The notes beneath the pieces were generated by a model. The model saw nothing but the letters and a program-made list of their open reading frames with translations. It searched no databases and had not been told where the DNA came from. A DNA stretch of 6,742 nucleotides from Planctomycetota bacterium (GTDB taxonomy: Bacteria; Planctomycetota; Phycisphaerae; WQYP01; JAJZKY01): assembly GCA_021803885.1 (NCBI GenBank), contig JAJZKY010000258.1:1-6742 (forward strand), written 5' to 3'. Positions 1 through 6,471 of this stretch are shown here, piece after piece. The translations under genes and the position numbers were made by a program. Position 1 is the stretch's first letter. The number at the start of each line of letters is the position of its first letter.

Positions 1-183
1 ATGGCATCGAATTAGTTCCGCGGCATACACCAAAATATTCTCCGCAGTCCGCAAAAATTTCTCACGGATGGACCATGCCGGGGTTGGTTGGCTAGGCAGG
101 AATTCCCAGAAACGGCATCGCCTCTTCGGGCCCGATGAGGCGCTAGGTCAGAGTCGCGATAAAATCTCGGCATACAAGAGTGA
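1..183. other. Upstream non-coding stretch
   Basis: No convincing gene lies here. The short open frames across it have no recognisable composition or motif. One modest stem can be drawn (CGCCTC at 119-124 with GAGGCG at 137-142, a GC-rich loop of 12 bases, and no T-run), so it is not a typical rho-independent terminator. An AT-rich patch GATAAAAT just before the membrane protein gene could hold a -10 box, but I cannot pair it with a convincing -35. Confidence 0.4.
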
Positions 184-813
184 GTGCGAATCCCGAACCC
201 AATAACCATGGCACGAAGCGTCGCGAAAGGTGTTGCGCGACATCGCTGGCTTTTCTGGCTTCACGCCGGGCTGCTGATAATACTGGCGATTTTGTTGTTC
301 CTGCTAGAGTGGTTGATGCGCAATCTCCTGATCGGAACATTTGCGGGAATTTTTCTTTTGATGATTACCGGGTTCTTTGTTACGCTGGCAGCTCTGGTCG
401 AAAGCGGTGCGGCACTGGGAGCCTTTCTGGACCGCGAAGCCATCGCCTGGTTCTTTGTTGTGCTGGCTGTGGCAGGCGTCTTCGTTGGAGTTTTTCTTTT
501 TGTGTCTCCCTCCATTTCTATTGAGCGGCTCTGCTTTTTTGTCTCCATACATGCGCTGGCTCTTGGGTTTTTAGAAACGCGTCTGGCACAGCGGCTGCGC
601 GGCAATAAACCGCAGCAGGAATCCCTGCGTGGCTTCGCCATGCTGTCCACAGCCTTTGTCGTGCTGCTGCTGATGGGCGCGATTTATGGTGAGAGATTTA
701 GCGTTCTGATTCTGGCCGCCTACTGTGTATTTTTTGCAGTGGAGTTGGTGGTACTGCCAGTTAAACTCCGTAGGCCACAGGCACAACAGCGCGTTGAGGA
801 GATCCAAAATTGA
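184..813 (+). CDS. Multi-pass membrane protein, DUF308/HdeD-like
   Basis: A 209-residue integral membrane protein. About six hydrophobic spans are visible, at residues 23-45, 48-72, 86-108, 114-131, 150-168 and 171-190. They are separated by short loops, and the basic N-terminus (ARSVAKGVARHR) suggests a cytoplasmic start. Length, six spans and the HALALGFLE-type segment near residues 123-131 resemble the DUF308/HdeD family. HdeD itself is an acid-resistance membrane protein of enterobacteria, and most other members have no defined role, so no function is assigned. The frame opens at GTG 184, directly after an in-frame TGA. ATG 208 (residue 9) is an equally plausible start, since neither has a strong Shine-Dalgarno. 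The C-terminus is charged and likely cytoplasmic. It lies 345 bp before the interrupted oxidoreductase gene on the same strand, so co-transcription is possible but not shown. Confidence 0.75.
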   Translation: MRIPNPITMARSVAKGVARHRWLFWLHAGLLIILAILLFLLEWLMRNLLIGTFAGIFLLMITGFFVTLAALVESGAALGAFLDREAIAWFFVVLAVAGVFVGVFLFVSPSISIERLCFFVSIHALALGFLETRLAQRLRGNKPQQESLRGFAMLSTAFVVLLLMGAIYGERFSVLILAAYCVFFAVELVVLPVKLRRPQAQQRVEEIQN

Positions 814-1158
814 CTGAGAATAGGCGGCTGGATTCTTGGCTCCGACGTGATTTCTGTTTTCGGGTGCAAAGTTTATTTTTAGACTGTTTCTAAGAAAATT
901 GAATCATTCAAAGGAAAATTCATACAGGGAAAACGCTTCTTTTCACGCAAGCCTATGGCGCGTCGGCTAAATTGTGTTTGTGGCGTGAGGAGCATTCACG
1001 GGTCTGAATTCCACGCTCATTGCAGATGGCAAGCTAACAAACCGCAATACAAAACGTTAAACATAACTACACCCTTACATAAGTGCGGTTGTTGCTCCCA
1101 CAAACCATTCAGACCAGTTCGAACGCATTTTTTGCCCAAAAATTAAAAGAGCGGATAA
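814..1158. other. Intergenic region, AT-rich, no supported gene
   Basis: This 345-bp gap between the membrane protein gene and the oxidoreductase gene holds only short open frames of poor composition. It is noticeably richer in A and T than the flanking genes, especially around 860-930 and 1040-1150, as expected for a promoter region. I could not place a -35/-10 pair with confidence and saw no strong terminator hairpin. Confidence 0.4.
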
Positions 1159-1356
1159 TTGCTGTCTCCTAATAAATCTACAGATGCATTTGTTGTGGGC
1201 GGAGGGCCTGCTGGGCTTGCAGCTGCTATTTCTTTGCGTCGGGCTGGGATGAATGTGGTCATTGCCGATGCAGCGCAACCTTCCATCGACAAAGCTTGCG
1301 GTGAGGGGCTAATGCCGGACGCAATGGCGGCGCTCAATCGGTTGGGAATTCAGGTT
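1159..1356 (+). pseudogene. FAD-dependent oxidoreductase, 5' part, cut by IS21 element
   Basis: The first 66 codons of a flavoprotein of the geranylgeranyl-reductase / FAD-monooxygenase type. The dinucleotide-binding beta-alpha-beta fold is clear: VVGGGPAGLAAAISLRRAG (GxGxxG variant, about residues 12-30) followed by the second strand VVIADA. The motif CGEGLMP near residues 47-53 is characteristic of this flavoprotein group. The start is TTG 1159, because an in-frame TAA lies directly before it (1156-1158) and no ATG or GTG is in frame upstream of the FAD motif. The gene is interrupted after codon 66 (GTT), and the apparent stop TGA at 1357-1359 is the first three bases of the IS. Joining 1356 to 6623 continues the same reading frame into a credible sequence, so the gene was intact before the insertion. 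Substrate is unknown. Similar genes occur beside type III polyketide synthases, but none is visible here. Confidence 0.85.
1351..1356. repeat. Target site duplication, left copy (CAGGTT)
   Basis: CAGGTT directly abuts the left inverted repeat and is repeated exactly after the right one (6617-6622). Six base pairs falls within the 4-8 bp range usual for IS21-family elements. Confidence 0.93.
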
Positions 1357-1414
1357 TGATTTTGGCATTCTGGTCTGGCCCAGCAGTGGAAGTTAACTTT
1401 GGCCCACCTGGGAG
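1357..1414 (+). repeat. IS21 left terminal inverted repeat with 24-bp internal period
   Basis: The left end matches the reverse complement of 6559-6616 at roughly 40 of 58 positions. Within it TGGCCCA occurs at 1376-1382 and 1400-1406, and TGG occurs at 1363 and 1387, giving a 24-bp period. Multiple terminal repeats of this kind are the known transposase binding sites of the IS21 family. Confidence 0.85.
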
Positions 1415-1435
1415 GGTGTCGGCTACGCTTCGTGG

Positions 1436-3004
1436 ATGGGGCAACGAAAGCGTAGCTGGCTAAGCAGGGGGGAGAAGGTGGAACTTTTCGAACAGATTCG
1501 CCGAGAGTATGAGTTCGGCGTTGGAACGATTGCCGGTGTTTCACGGAAGCTGGGTGTACACAGGCGTATGGTGCGGGAAGCATTGCACAGTGCTGAACCT
1601 GCACCGGTGAGAGCCCAACAACGACGGCTTCGCAAGCTAAATGGGGCATCGGATTTCATCGATAAGGTTTTGCGAGCCGATCTATCAGCACCGCCGAAGC
1701 AACGTCATACGGCGCGTCGCATTTTCGATCGACTAAGGTCCGAAGTAGCGGGCTTCAAGGGGAGCGAGCGCAGCGTCCGCGGTTATGTGCGGCGGAGGCG
1801 GCAGCAACTGGGACTGGAACATCGCGAGGTGTTCGTTGCCCAGACCTATGCCTGGGGCTCGGAAGCGCAGGTGGATTGGTATGAAGCCTGGGCCATTCTG
1901 AGCGGCGAGCGGGTCAAGCTGCAAGTCTTCGAGATGCGCTCGATGGCCAGCGGCGCGGCGTATCACCGGGCATATACCCATGCCACCCAGCAAGCATTTC
2001 TTGAAGCGCATCAGTTCGCCTTTGCTTACTTCGATGGTGTTTTTCGCGTACTGCGCTATGACAACCTGAAGAGTGCTGTGAAGCGGGTCCTTCGTGGCTG
2101 CCGCCGCGAGGAAACGAGCCGTTTCATTGCGTTCCGTTCGCACTGGCGGTTTCAGAGCGAGTTCTGCAACCCGGCACGCGGCAACGAAAAGGGCGGCGTC
2201 GAAGGCGAGGGCGGATACTTCCGGCGCAACCACTTGGTGCCTTTACCGGAAGCAGCCGACCTGGACGAGCTGAACGTTTATCTGGAACGGTGTTGCCGCG
2301 AAGATCAGAGCCGTGTGCTGGCCGGACGCACGGAGGCGGTGGGCGCAGCGATGCTGGTTGAACAGCCGCATCTGCTGCCACTGGCCACCGAGTCTTTCGA
2401 TCTGGCCGAAGTCAGCTTTCCAACTGTGGACGGGCATCGCTGCGTACGCGTGCGGACCAACCGTTACTCTGTACCGCTGAGACCTGGAAGCGAGGTGGAG
2501 GCGAGGGTGAACGCCGATTTTGTCGAGTTGTGGCACGAAGGCCGGCGAGTCGCTCGCCACGAACGCTGCTTCAGCCGCCAGCAGCAGATACTCGATCTCG
2601 AACACTATCTGGACGTACTGGAGCGCAAGCCCGGCGCACTGGCCGGCTCGACCGCACTGGCACAGTGGCGCCAGGCGGGACGCTGGCCCGAGTGCTTCGA
2701 TCAGTTGTGGCGTGCGTTGAACACGCGCCACGGCAGACAACAAGGCACACGACAGATGATCGAACTACTTCAACTCGGTGCCGGCGATGCATGGGGCCGA
2801 CTGCGAACTGCAGTGGACCAGGCTCTATTGCTTGGCTGCCATGACGTAGCTGCGATCCGCCATCTGATGTCGTCTGCTCAGTTCGATCGCCCCACTATCG
2901 AGGCCATGGATGTAGGACATCTGGCCCGTTACCAGAGGCCGATGCCGGTAATCAGTGGTTACGACCAGCTGCTGAGCACACAACTCCCGGAGGTGCAGCC
3001 ATGA
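1436..3004 (+). CDS. istA: IS21-family transposase IstA
   Basis: The 522-residue DDE transposase catalyses strand cleavage and transfer at the IS ends. An N-terminal helix-turn-helix is visible around residues 30-50 (TIAGVSRKLGVHRRMVREAL). The integrase-type catalytic core follows, with D147 in AQVDWYEA, D209 in LRYDNLKSAV, and the glutamate in NEKGGVEGE (E251 or E256), which together form the DDE triad. Downstream sequence (about residues 330-400, including RTNRYSVPLRP) matches the beta-rich C-terminal region common to IstA proteins. The start ATG 1436 lies 79 bp inside the IS end and has only a weak Shine-Dalgarno. The last codons overlap istB as ATGA, preceded by GGAGG, so translational coupling is expected. 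The frame is complete, with no internal stop or missing catalytic residue, and the protein may still be functional. Confidence 0.95.
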   Translation: MGQRKRSWLSRGEKVELFEQIRREYEFGVGTIAGVSRKLGVHRRMVREALHSAEPAPVRAQQRRLRKLNGASDFIDKVLRADLSAPPKQRHTARRIFDRLRSEVAGFKGSERSVRGYVRRRRQQLGLEHREVFVAQTYAWGSEAQVDWYEAWAILSGERVKLQVFEMRSMASGAAYHRAYTHATQQAFLEAHQFAFAYFDGVFRVLRYDNLKSAVKRVLRGCRREETSRFIAFRSHWRFQSEFCNPARGNEKGGVEGEGGYFRRNHLVPLPEAADLDELNVYLERCCREDQSRVLAGRTEAVGAAMLVEQPHLLPLATESFDLAEVSFPTVDGHRCVRVRTNRYSVPLRPGSEVEARVNADFVELWHEGRRVARHERCFSRQQQILDLEHYLDVLERKPGALAGSTALAQWRQAGRWPECFDQLWRALNTRHGRQQGTRQMIELLQLGAGDAWGRLRTAVDQALLLGCHDVAAIRHLMSSAQFDRPTIEAMDVGHLARYQRPMPVISGYDQLLSTQLPEVQP

Positions 3005-3346
3005 AGGCTGCCGTTGAGAACCTGGAACAAGCTGCAGTTCAACAACAGTGCCGCTCCTTACGCCTGCCTGCGGTGGCCGACCAGTGTGCACCGCTTGCCG
3101 ACGTAGCCGCCAAGCAACGACAGACGTACCTGCGCTATCTCGAAGCTCTGCTTGCTGCAGAGTTGGAAGAACGCGAACACAACACGATCACCCGGAGGAT
3201 CAAGGAGGCACACTTGCCGCGCATGAAGACGCTGGACGATTTCGATTTCAGTAAAGCGCCACAGGTACCGGCTACCAAGATCCACGAACTGGCGCAGGGC
3301 GGCTATATCGAACGCGCCGAGCCGATCATACTTATCGGCGACTGCG
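3001..3346 (+). pseudogene. istB: IstB helper ATPase, 5' part (interrupted)
   Basis: Codons 1-115 of the IS21 AAA+ helper ATPase, which in intact elements delivers target DNA to IstA. The ATG overlaps the istA stop (ATGA) and has a GGAGG Shine-Dalgarno 7 bases upstream. The sequence carries the IstB N-terminal helical region and the conserved stretch leading to the ATPase core (ATKIHELAQGGYIERAEP, then ILIGDC). It breaks after the cysteine of the Walker A loop G-D-C-G-T-G-K-T. The apparent frame runs 12 codons into the inserted element before stopping. The rest of the gene lies at 6037-6471. Joining TGC 3343-3345 to GGC 6037-6039 gives an uninterrupted 259-codon gene, the normal size for IstB. 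Confidence 0.93.
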
Positions 3347-3371
3347 ATCCTGAGACATTCTGCACCTCCTC
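3343..3371. other. Attachment half-site, left end of serine recombinase element
   Basis: The TGCG core is followed inside the element by an arm that, read outward from TG, matches the reverse-complemented right arm at 18 of 27 positions (common pattern cgat.c..a.acat..tgc.c.t). The central dinucleotide is most likely TG, since ATCG-TG-CGAT is a perfect dyad in the joined ends. This arm also contains the ATG (minus strand, 3358-3356) and the Shine-Dalgarno described separately. Confidence 0.75.
3356..3370 (-). promoter_or_regulatory. Outward-facing Shine-Dalgarno and ATG at left end of the element
   Basis: On the minus strand AGGAGG (3370-3365) lies 6 bases before ATG (3358-3356), an ideal ribosome-binding arrangement pointing out of the element. 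In the integrated state the frame reads M-S-Q-D-R, then leaves the element into antisense istB and stops at TAA (3334-3332) after 8 codons. If the element ends are joined (6033 to 3343), the same ATG continues in frame into the DUF5372-like ORF at the right end. Confidence 0.8.
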
Positions 3372-3376
3372 GCTAC

Positions 3377-3405
3377 ATGATTGAAAACAATCGCTATTGC
3401 GTGAA
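3377..3405 (-). promoter_or_regulatory. Candidate outward promoter in left end
   Basis: On the minus strand TTCACG (3405-3400), a 17-bp spacer and AATCAT (3382-3377) fit a weak sigma-70 pattern, 4 of 6 matches in each box, pointing outward. The start of transcription would fall very near the Shine-Dalgarno, so the leader would be unusually short. This makes the call tentative. A promoter somewhere in 3360-3446 is implied by the layout, but this specific pair is only the best match I can see. Confidence 0.25.
3379..3392. repeat. Short inverted repeat GATTG-AAAA-CAATC
   Basis: A perfect 5-bp inverted repeat with a 4-base centre lies between the recombinase stop and the left end of the element, overlapping the candidate -10 box. 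It could be an operator or an accessory recombinase site. It is short enough to be chance. Confidence 0.35.
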
Positions 3406-3446
3406 TCGGAATTGGGCCGACGGGGACCCATTGCGGCCATAGTCCT

Positions 3447-5531
3447 TCATATCTCCGCAAACATCGGTAAATCCTCGACCGATGTTGCCCGTAATGGCCG
3501 CGCCCGCTGCTTGATCCGTTTGATTTCCATCAAGACTGCTTGGGATTCGATGGCCTCAGCAGATATCTCCCATGGTGCGCATGGCACAACCTGAGTCGCG
3601 GTTATCTTGCCGGCCTCAATCAACCTCCGCACTATCTTGTGGCTTACGGATAAGCGCATCGATGCTTCTTCCATGGTGAGAGTGTTTCGCTCGCACTGCG
3701 TCGCCGTGAACGCGGGTAGCTGATGATAGCTGCGGACTGTGCGGATGTTTCCCTCGCGCCAGGTATTTCCCGCGCCTGTTTGCAAGCCCAGCCGATTCAG
3801 GGTAGCGGCTATCTGGTCATCAGGGAACTTTCCAGCCATACGTCGGATGATCTCGATCGCCTCCAGGCTTGTACAACGGCTGTGCTTGCCTGTGGCGTTC
3901 TTCTTGACGCGCAATTCCGAGTGCTGGCCCCCAACCCAGTGAATCAACAAAACGATCTGCTGATTTTCTTGGTCTACATCAGCAACGATCTCCGCGATCA
4001 GGATGCGAACGATGCGCTGTTTCAAACGCATGTCGGTGGTCGGCAGATTCCAAACGGCGACAAGATCATGCGCCAGGTTGTGGAGCGTTTCTTTATCGGG
4101 AATTCGTGCAGCTTGATTGAAAACCTTGTCTTTGCGCAGGCGCAATTCCCGATCTGCCACTGTTTGCAGGGTAGCGTTCCATCTGGTCTCCAATTCGGCA
4201 GCGACGAGACGATTGTCTGGATCGACGGCTTCATACCGGCGCGCAGCCAGATGGACCTCATATCGCGCTTGCTCCAATTCCAACGACCAGGCATGACGCC
4301 GCTGTTGTTGCTGCTCAGCAACGCGTGTTGCAGCTTCGAGTGCCGCCTCGACAGCGTTGCCTTCCACCGCTTTCAGAATCTCAGCTGCCACGGCGCGGTC
4401 TGGCCCTAGCCCACCAAACGAGATGCACCAGTCCTCGCCATGGTTGATTTGAGCACCACGACAGTGATAGCGGGGTACATCGCCATTTGTACCGCTATAA
4501 GCAACGTGCAGCATCCGCCCGCAACGGCGACAGCGCAGCAGACCTGCAAGAAGGCTCCGTCCTCCGCGTCCCGCCTTGGGCTCCATGCGCGATTTCATGT
4601 GTGCATTATCGCCCAGCATTACCTGATTACGCTCAAACTGCTCCCAGGAGATATACCCGACATGGTGATCTCGAAGCAAGACCATCCATGTCTCAATCGG
4701 TTTGAGGTGCCCTTCGGACTTTCTCGCGCGGCCATCGACAACCTTGGTCCGCGATTCCGTTTTGCCGAATGCGTAGGCACCCGCATACATCGGATTTCGC
4801 AGCACCCTCCATATGGTGTTGTAAACCGGAAGCTTCCACGTGATCTCCTGTCCTGGTCCTTCATCCATCTTTGGCAGGCTGACCTTTTCTCGGCGAAACC
4901 ACAGTAGCGCTTGCCGTGCGCTGCCCAACTCTGCGACCTTTGCAAAGATCAGCTCCACGGCTTGCTGCACGCGACGGTCGGGATCAACTTCGATCTTACC
5001 GCTCAGTGTCCATCGATAGCCGACCGGTAATCTGAACTGTAACTCTCCGCGGCGCGCCTTTTGGCGAATCGCTTCCAGTGAACGCTGCCTCAGCAGGTTC
5101 AATTCAAATTCGCTCATCGTGCCTTTAAGTCCCAAAAGCAGCCGGTCGTTGAGAATACACGGATCGTAGATTCCATCGGAATCGATGACGACCGTGCGCA
5201 CCAGTCCACAGAGTTCGATCAGATGGTGCCAGTCCCGGCCATTGCGGGCCAGGCGCGATGCTTCGATGCAGAGTACAGCCCCCACTTCTCCCGAGCACAC
5301 CTCTGCTACGAGACGTTCAAATCCAGGCCGCTCCACTTTGCCGGAACCAGAACGCCCGAGGTCATCATCGATGACCTGCACCTCATGAAATCCAAGTTGG
5401 CGGGCGTGATCGGCTAGACCATATTGCCGGCGTTGGCTCTCCAGATTGTGAACCATCTGACCCGGAGAGGACTGACGAATATAAACAACAGCACGGCGCT
5501 TGAGCAGTTCAATCGTTAGCTTCGGATGCAT
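3447..5531 (-). CDS. Large serine recombinase (site-specific integrase/excisionase)
   Basis: The 694-residue large serine recombinase presumably excises and inserts the element through a covalent phosphoserine intermediate and a 2-bp staggered cut. The N-terminal resolvase domain (about 12-150) has the nucleophile S21 in VYIRQSS, followed by GRSGSGKVERPGFERL (59-74) and EASRLARNGRDW (90-101). The recombinase domain spans about 165-300, and a zinc ribbon is formed by C334, C337, C357 and C369. A glutamine- and charge-rich coiled-coil segment covers about 400-470. Two further helix-turn-helix-like stretches lie at the C-terminus (about 555-605 and 618-665). The second, LTMEEASMRLSVSHKIVRRL, resembles excisionase/MerR-type domains. 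The start ATG 5531 has a GAGG Shine-Dalgarno and overlaps the preceding small ORF by 23 bases. All key residues are present, so the protein is probably active. Confidence 0.93.
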   Translation of the reverse strand: MHPKLTIELLKRRAVVYIRQSSPGQMVHNLESQRRQYGLADHARQLGFHEVQVIDDDLGRSGSGKVERPGFERLVAEVCSGEVGAVLCIEASRLARNGRDWHHLIELCGLVRTVVIDSDGIYDPCILNDRLLLGLKGTMSEFELNLLRQRSLEAIRQKARRGELQFRLPVGYRWTLSGKIEVDPDRRVQQAVELIFAKVAELGSARQALLWFRREKVSLPKMDEGPGQEITWKLPVYNTIWRVLRNPMYAGAYAFGKTESRTKVVDGRARKSEGHLKPIETWMVLLRDHHVGYISWEQFERNQVMLGDNAHMKSRMEPKAGRGGRSLLAGLLRCRRCGRMLHVAYSGTNGDVPRYHCRGAQINHGEDWCISFGGLGPDRAVAAEILKAVEGNAVEAALEAATRVAEQQQQRRHAWSLELEQARYEVHLAARRYEAVDPDNRLVAAELETRWNATLQTVADRELRLRKDKVFNQAARIPDKETLHNLAHDLVAVWNLPTTDMRLKQRIVRILIAEIVADVDQENQQIVLLIHWVGGQHSELRVKKNATGKHSRCTSLEAIEIIRRMAGKFPDDQIAATLNRLGLQTGAGNTWREGNIRTVRSYHQLPAFTATQCERNTLTMEEASMRLSVSHKIVRRLIEAGKITATQVVPCAPWEISAEAIESQAVLMEIKRIKQRARPLRATSVEDLPMFAEI

Positions 5532-5712
5532 CCTCGACCTCCCTGTTGATATCCGAGATCGGCTCTTCGTACTTTATGGTCGCCGCGTTGAGCAGCAGAT
5601 CGGCGAGCGCGGCGGTTAGGTCGCGTTGCCTCTCCGCTGGCAGGGTGATCGGGGCGCGATGGCTGAACAGCAGCTCCATCTGCGTCAACTCCAGGCTCTT
5701 CTTCAATCGCAT
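5509..5712 (-). CDS. Small conserved-looking protein upstream of the recombinase
   Basis: A 67-residue, soluble, leucine- and alanine-rich protein. The core [20 protein letters not shown] (about 24-43) is predicted helical and the C-terminus is acidic. It is the likely second gene of the element's operon. Its stop lies 23 bases inside the recombinase gene, which suggests translational coupling. ATG 5712 has GGGAGA about 6 bases upstream. An inner ATG at residue 12 has a GGAG and could be the true start, giving 56 residues. Function is unknown. A small helper or directionality factor for the recombinase is possible from position alone. Almost the whole gene overlaps the tail of the DUF5372-like frame. 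Confidence 0.65.
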   Translation of the reverse strand: MRLKKSLELTQMELLFSHRAPITLPAERQRDLTAALADLLLNAATIKYEEPISDINREVEDASEAND

Positions 5713-6034
5713 GCGGGTTCTCCCGGGGCATCCCTTTCAGGGACGCGCTTGCATCAAGAGAACCAGAACGCACACTATCCAGCAAAGTCTGTAACTCACC
5801 CAAACAAGCAGCTGATGGCATCGGTGAACCCATCGGGCAGGCCGAGCAAATCCCTGGGTCAGTCATCCATGCTGGAAAACCTCCGATAGTTCCATCGGGA
5901 AACTCTCCAAAGATGTACTCCCCAGACGGCAACTGCACACGCCTACGCACACGTAGGTCCTGCCCACGTAGCGGATGCCACTGGTAGTAAATCTTGATCT
6001 TCTCCGGACAATGGGCATTATGTTTTGGTATCGT
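5516..6034 (-). CDS. DUF5372-like protein, start codon missing in the integrated state
   Basis: The minus-strand frame is open from the element's right end to 5516. The conserved-looking part includes [14 protein letters not shown] (upstream of 5950), [20 protein letters not shown], then [13 protein letters not shown] and a helical [10 protein letters not shown]. The HPLRGQ start and the PAWMTD segment resemble the small DUF5372 family found beside recombinases. The only conventional in-frame start inside the element is GTG 5950, which would delete the HPLRGQ region and has no good Shine-Dalgarno. In the joined-end form an ATG with AGGAGG from the left end adds 33 codons (beginning M-S-Q-D-R-T-I-P-K-H), for about 177 residues. 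The last 65 residues or so overlap the 67-residue ORF in another frame and look like low-quality coding sequence, so the natural gene may have ended earlier. Function is unknown. Confidence 0.6.
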   Translation of the reverse strand, partial: TIPKHNAHCPEKIKIYYQWHPLRGQDLRVRRRVQLPSGEYIFGEFPDGTIGGFPAWMTDPGICSACPMGSPMPSAACLGELQTLLDSVRSGSLDASASLKGMPRENPHAIEEEPGVDADGAAVQPSRPDHPASGEATRPNRRARRSAAQRGDHKVRRADLGYQQGGRGCIRS

Positions 6035-6037
6035 GCG
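6007..6037. other. Attachment half-site, right end of serine recombinase element
   Basis: The arm ending in GGTATCG-TGCG is the partner of the left half-site. Reverse-complemented, it matches the left arm at 18 of 27 positions counted from the TG centre. The copy of TGCG at 6034-6037 supplies the G that begins the GGC glycine codon of the restored Walker A loop of IstB. Confidence 0.75.
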
Positions 6038-6471
6038 GCACTGGAAAAACCCACTTGTTGACCGGCTTGTGCGTGGCTGCGTGCCGTCAGAAGCGTCGTG
6101 TACGCTTCGCCACAGCCGCAGCTCTGGTCAACGAGTTGGTCGAAGCCAAGCAGCAACTGCAACTGCGTCGCGTGCTGGCTCGTTGGGAGCGTTATGACCT
6201 GATCGCTATCGACGAGGTCGGCTATGTGCCGATGGCCGATCTCGGTGCCGAGTTCCTCTTCCAGGTGATCGCGGAAAGAGCTGAAAAGGCGGCTGTCATC
6301 ATGACTACCAATCTTCCGTTCTCCGAGTGGACGCAAGTGATTCCGAATGCCCGCCTCTGTAAAGCGCTGCTGGACCGGATCACCGATCGCGCTCACATCA
6401 TCGAAACTGGCGCCGACAGCTACCGCTTCCGGCGAACAGTCGAGAAAGGCAGGTCTAAGCCGATGGGCTGA
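6037..6471 (+). pseudogene. istB: IstB helper ATPase, 3' part (interrupted)
   Basis: Codons 116-259 of istB, separated from the start by the serine recombinase element. It resumes with the rest of the Walker A loop ([10 protein letters not shown]), then has Walker B in [12 protein letters not shown] (D174 and E175 of the restored protein) and the sensor stretch [12 protein letters not shown]. It ends with the typical IstB tail ([20 protein letters not shown]) and a TGA at 6469-6471. A TTG at 6025, in the element's right end, could in theory begin a 148-residue product holding a complete GTGKT but lacking the N-terminal region. No Shine-Dalgarno supports this. Confidence 0.92.

Larger units (their letters stand above)
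3343..6033 (-). mobile_element. Large serine recombinase element inserted in istB
   Basis: This 2691-bp insertion is bounded by a direct TGCG repeat (3343-3346 and 6034-6037), so the same element can be written 3347-6037. Its precise removal restores istB. It encodes, on the minus strand (opposite to istAB), a DUF5372-like ORF, a 67-residue ORF and a 694-residue serine recombinase. It shows no DDE transposase and no terminal repeats of the IS type. Its joined ends instead form a dyad around TG, as expected for a large serine recombinase attachment site. No cargo gene of obvious host benefit is present. The layout resembles a minimal Tn4451-like or integrase-only element. Confidence 0.88.

Noticed and set aside
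119..142. Stem-loop CGCCTC/GAGGCG upstream of the membrane protein gene.
   Set aside because: It is only 6 bp with a 12-base loop and no T-run, so it is not distinguishable from chance.
955..1146. A 63-codon frame in the intergenic region.
   Set aside because: It has unusual Cys/His/Arg-rich composition, no Shine-Dalgarno and no recognisable motif, in AT-rich intergenic DNA.
1733..2743. Minus-strand open frames of 166 residues each inside istA.
   Set aside because: They are antisense to a well-supported IstA with its catalytic triad in the same region, and are mirror frames of GC-rich coding sequence.
3723..4907. Two long plus-strand open frames (3723-4409 and 4440-4907).
   Set aside because: They lie wholly antisense to the serine recombinase, which has clear domains throughout. 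Their translations show no family signature.
3343..6037. Possibility that the inner element carries a defence or metabolic cargo.
   Set aside because: All 2.7 kb are accounted for by the recombinase, the 67-aa ORF, the DUF5372-like ORF and the two ends, so no room for cargo remains.
5863..6396. A 177-residue minus-strand frame crossing the right end of the inner element.
   Set aside because: It spans the junction between the element and istB, is antisense to the conserved IstB core, and is out of frame with the DUF5372-like ORF. It can only have arisen by the insertion.
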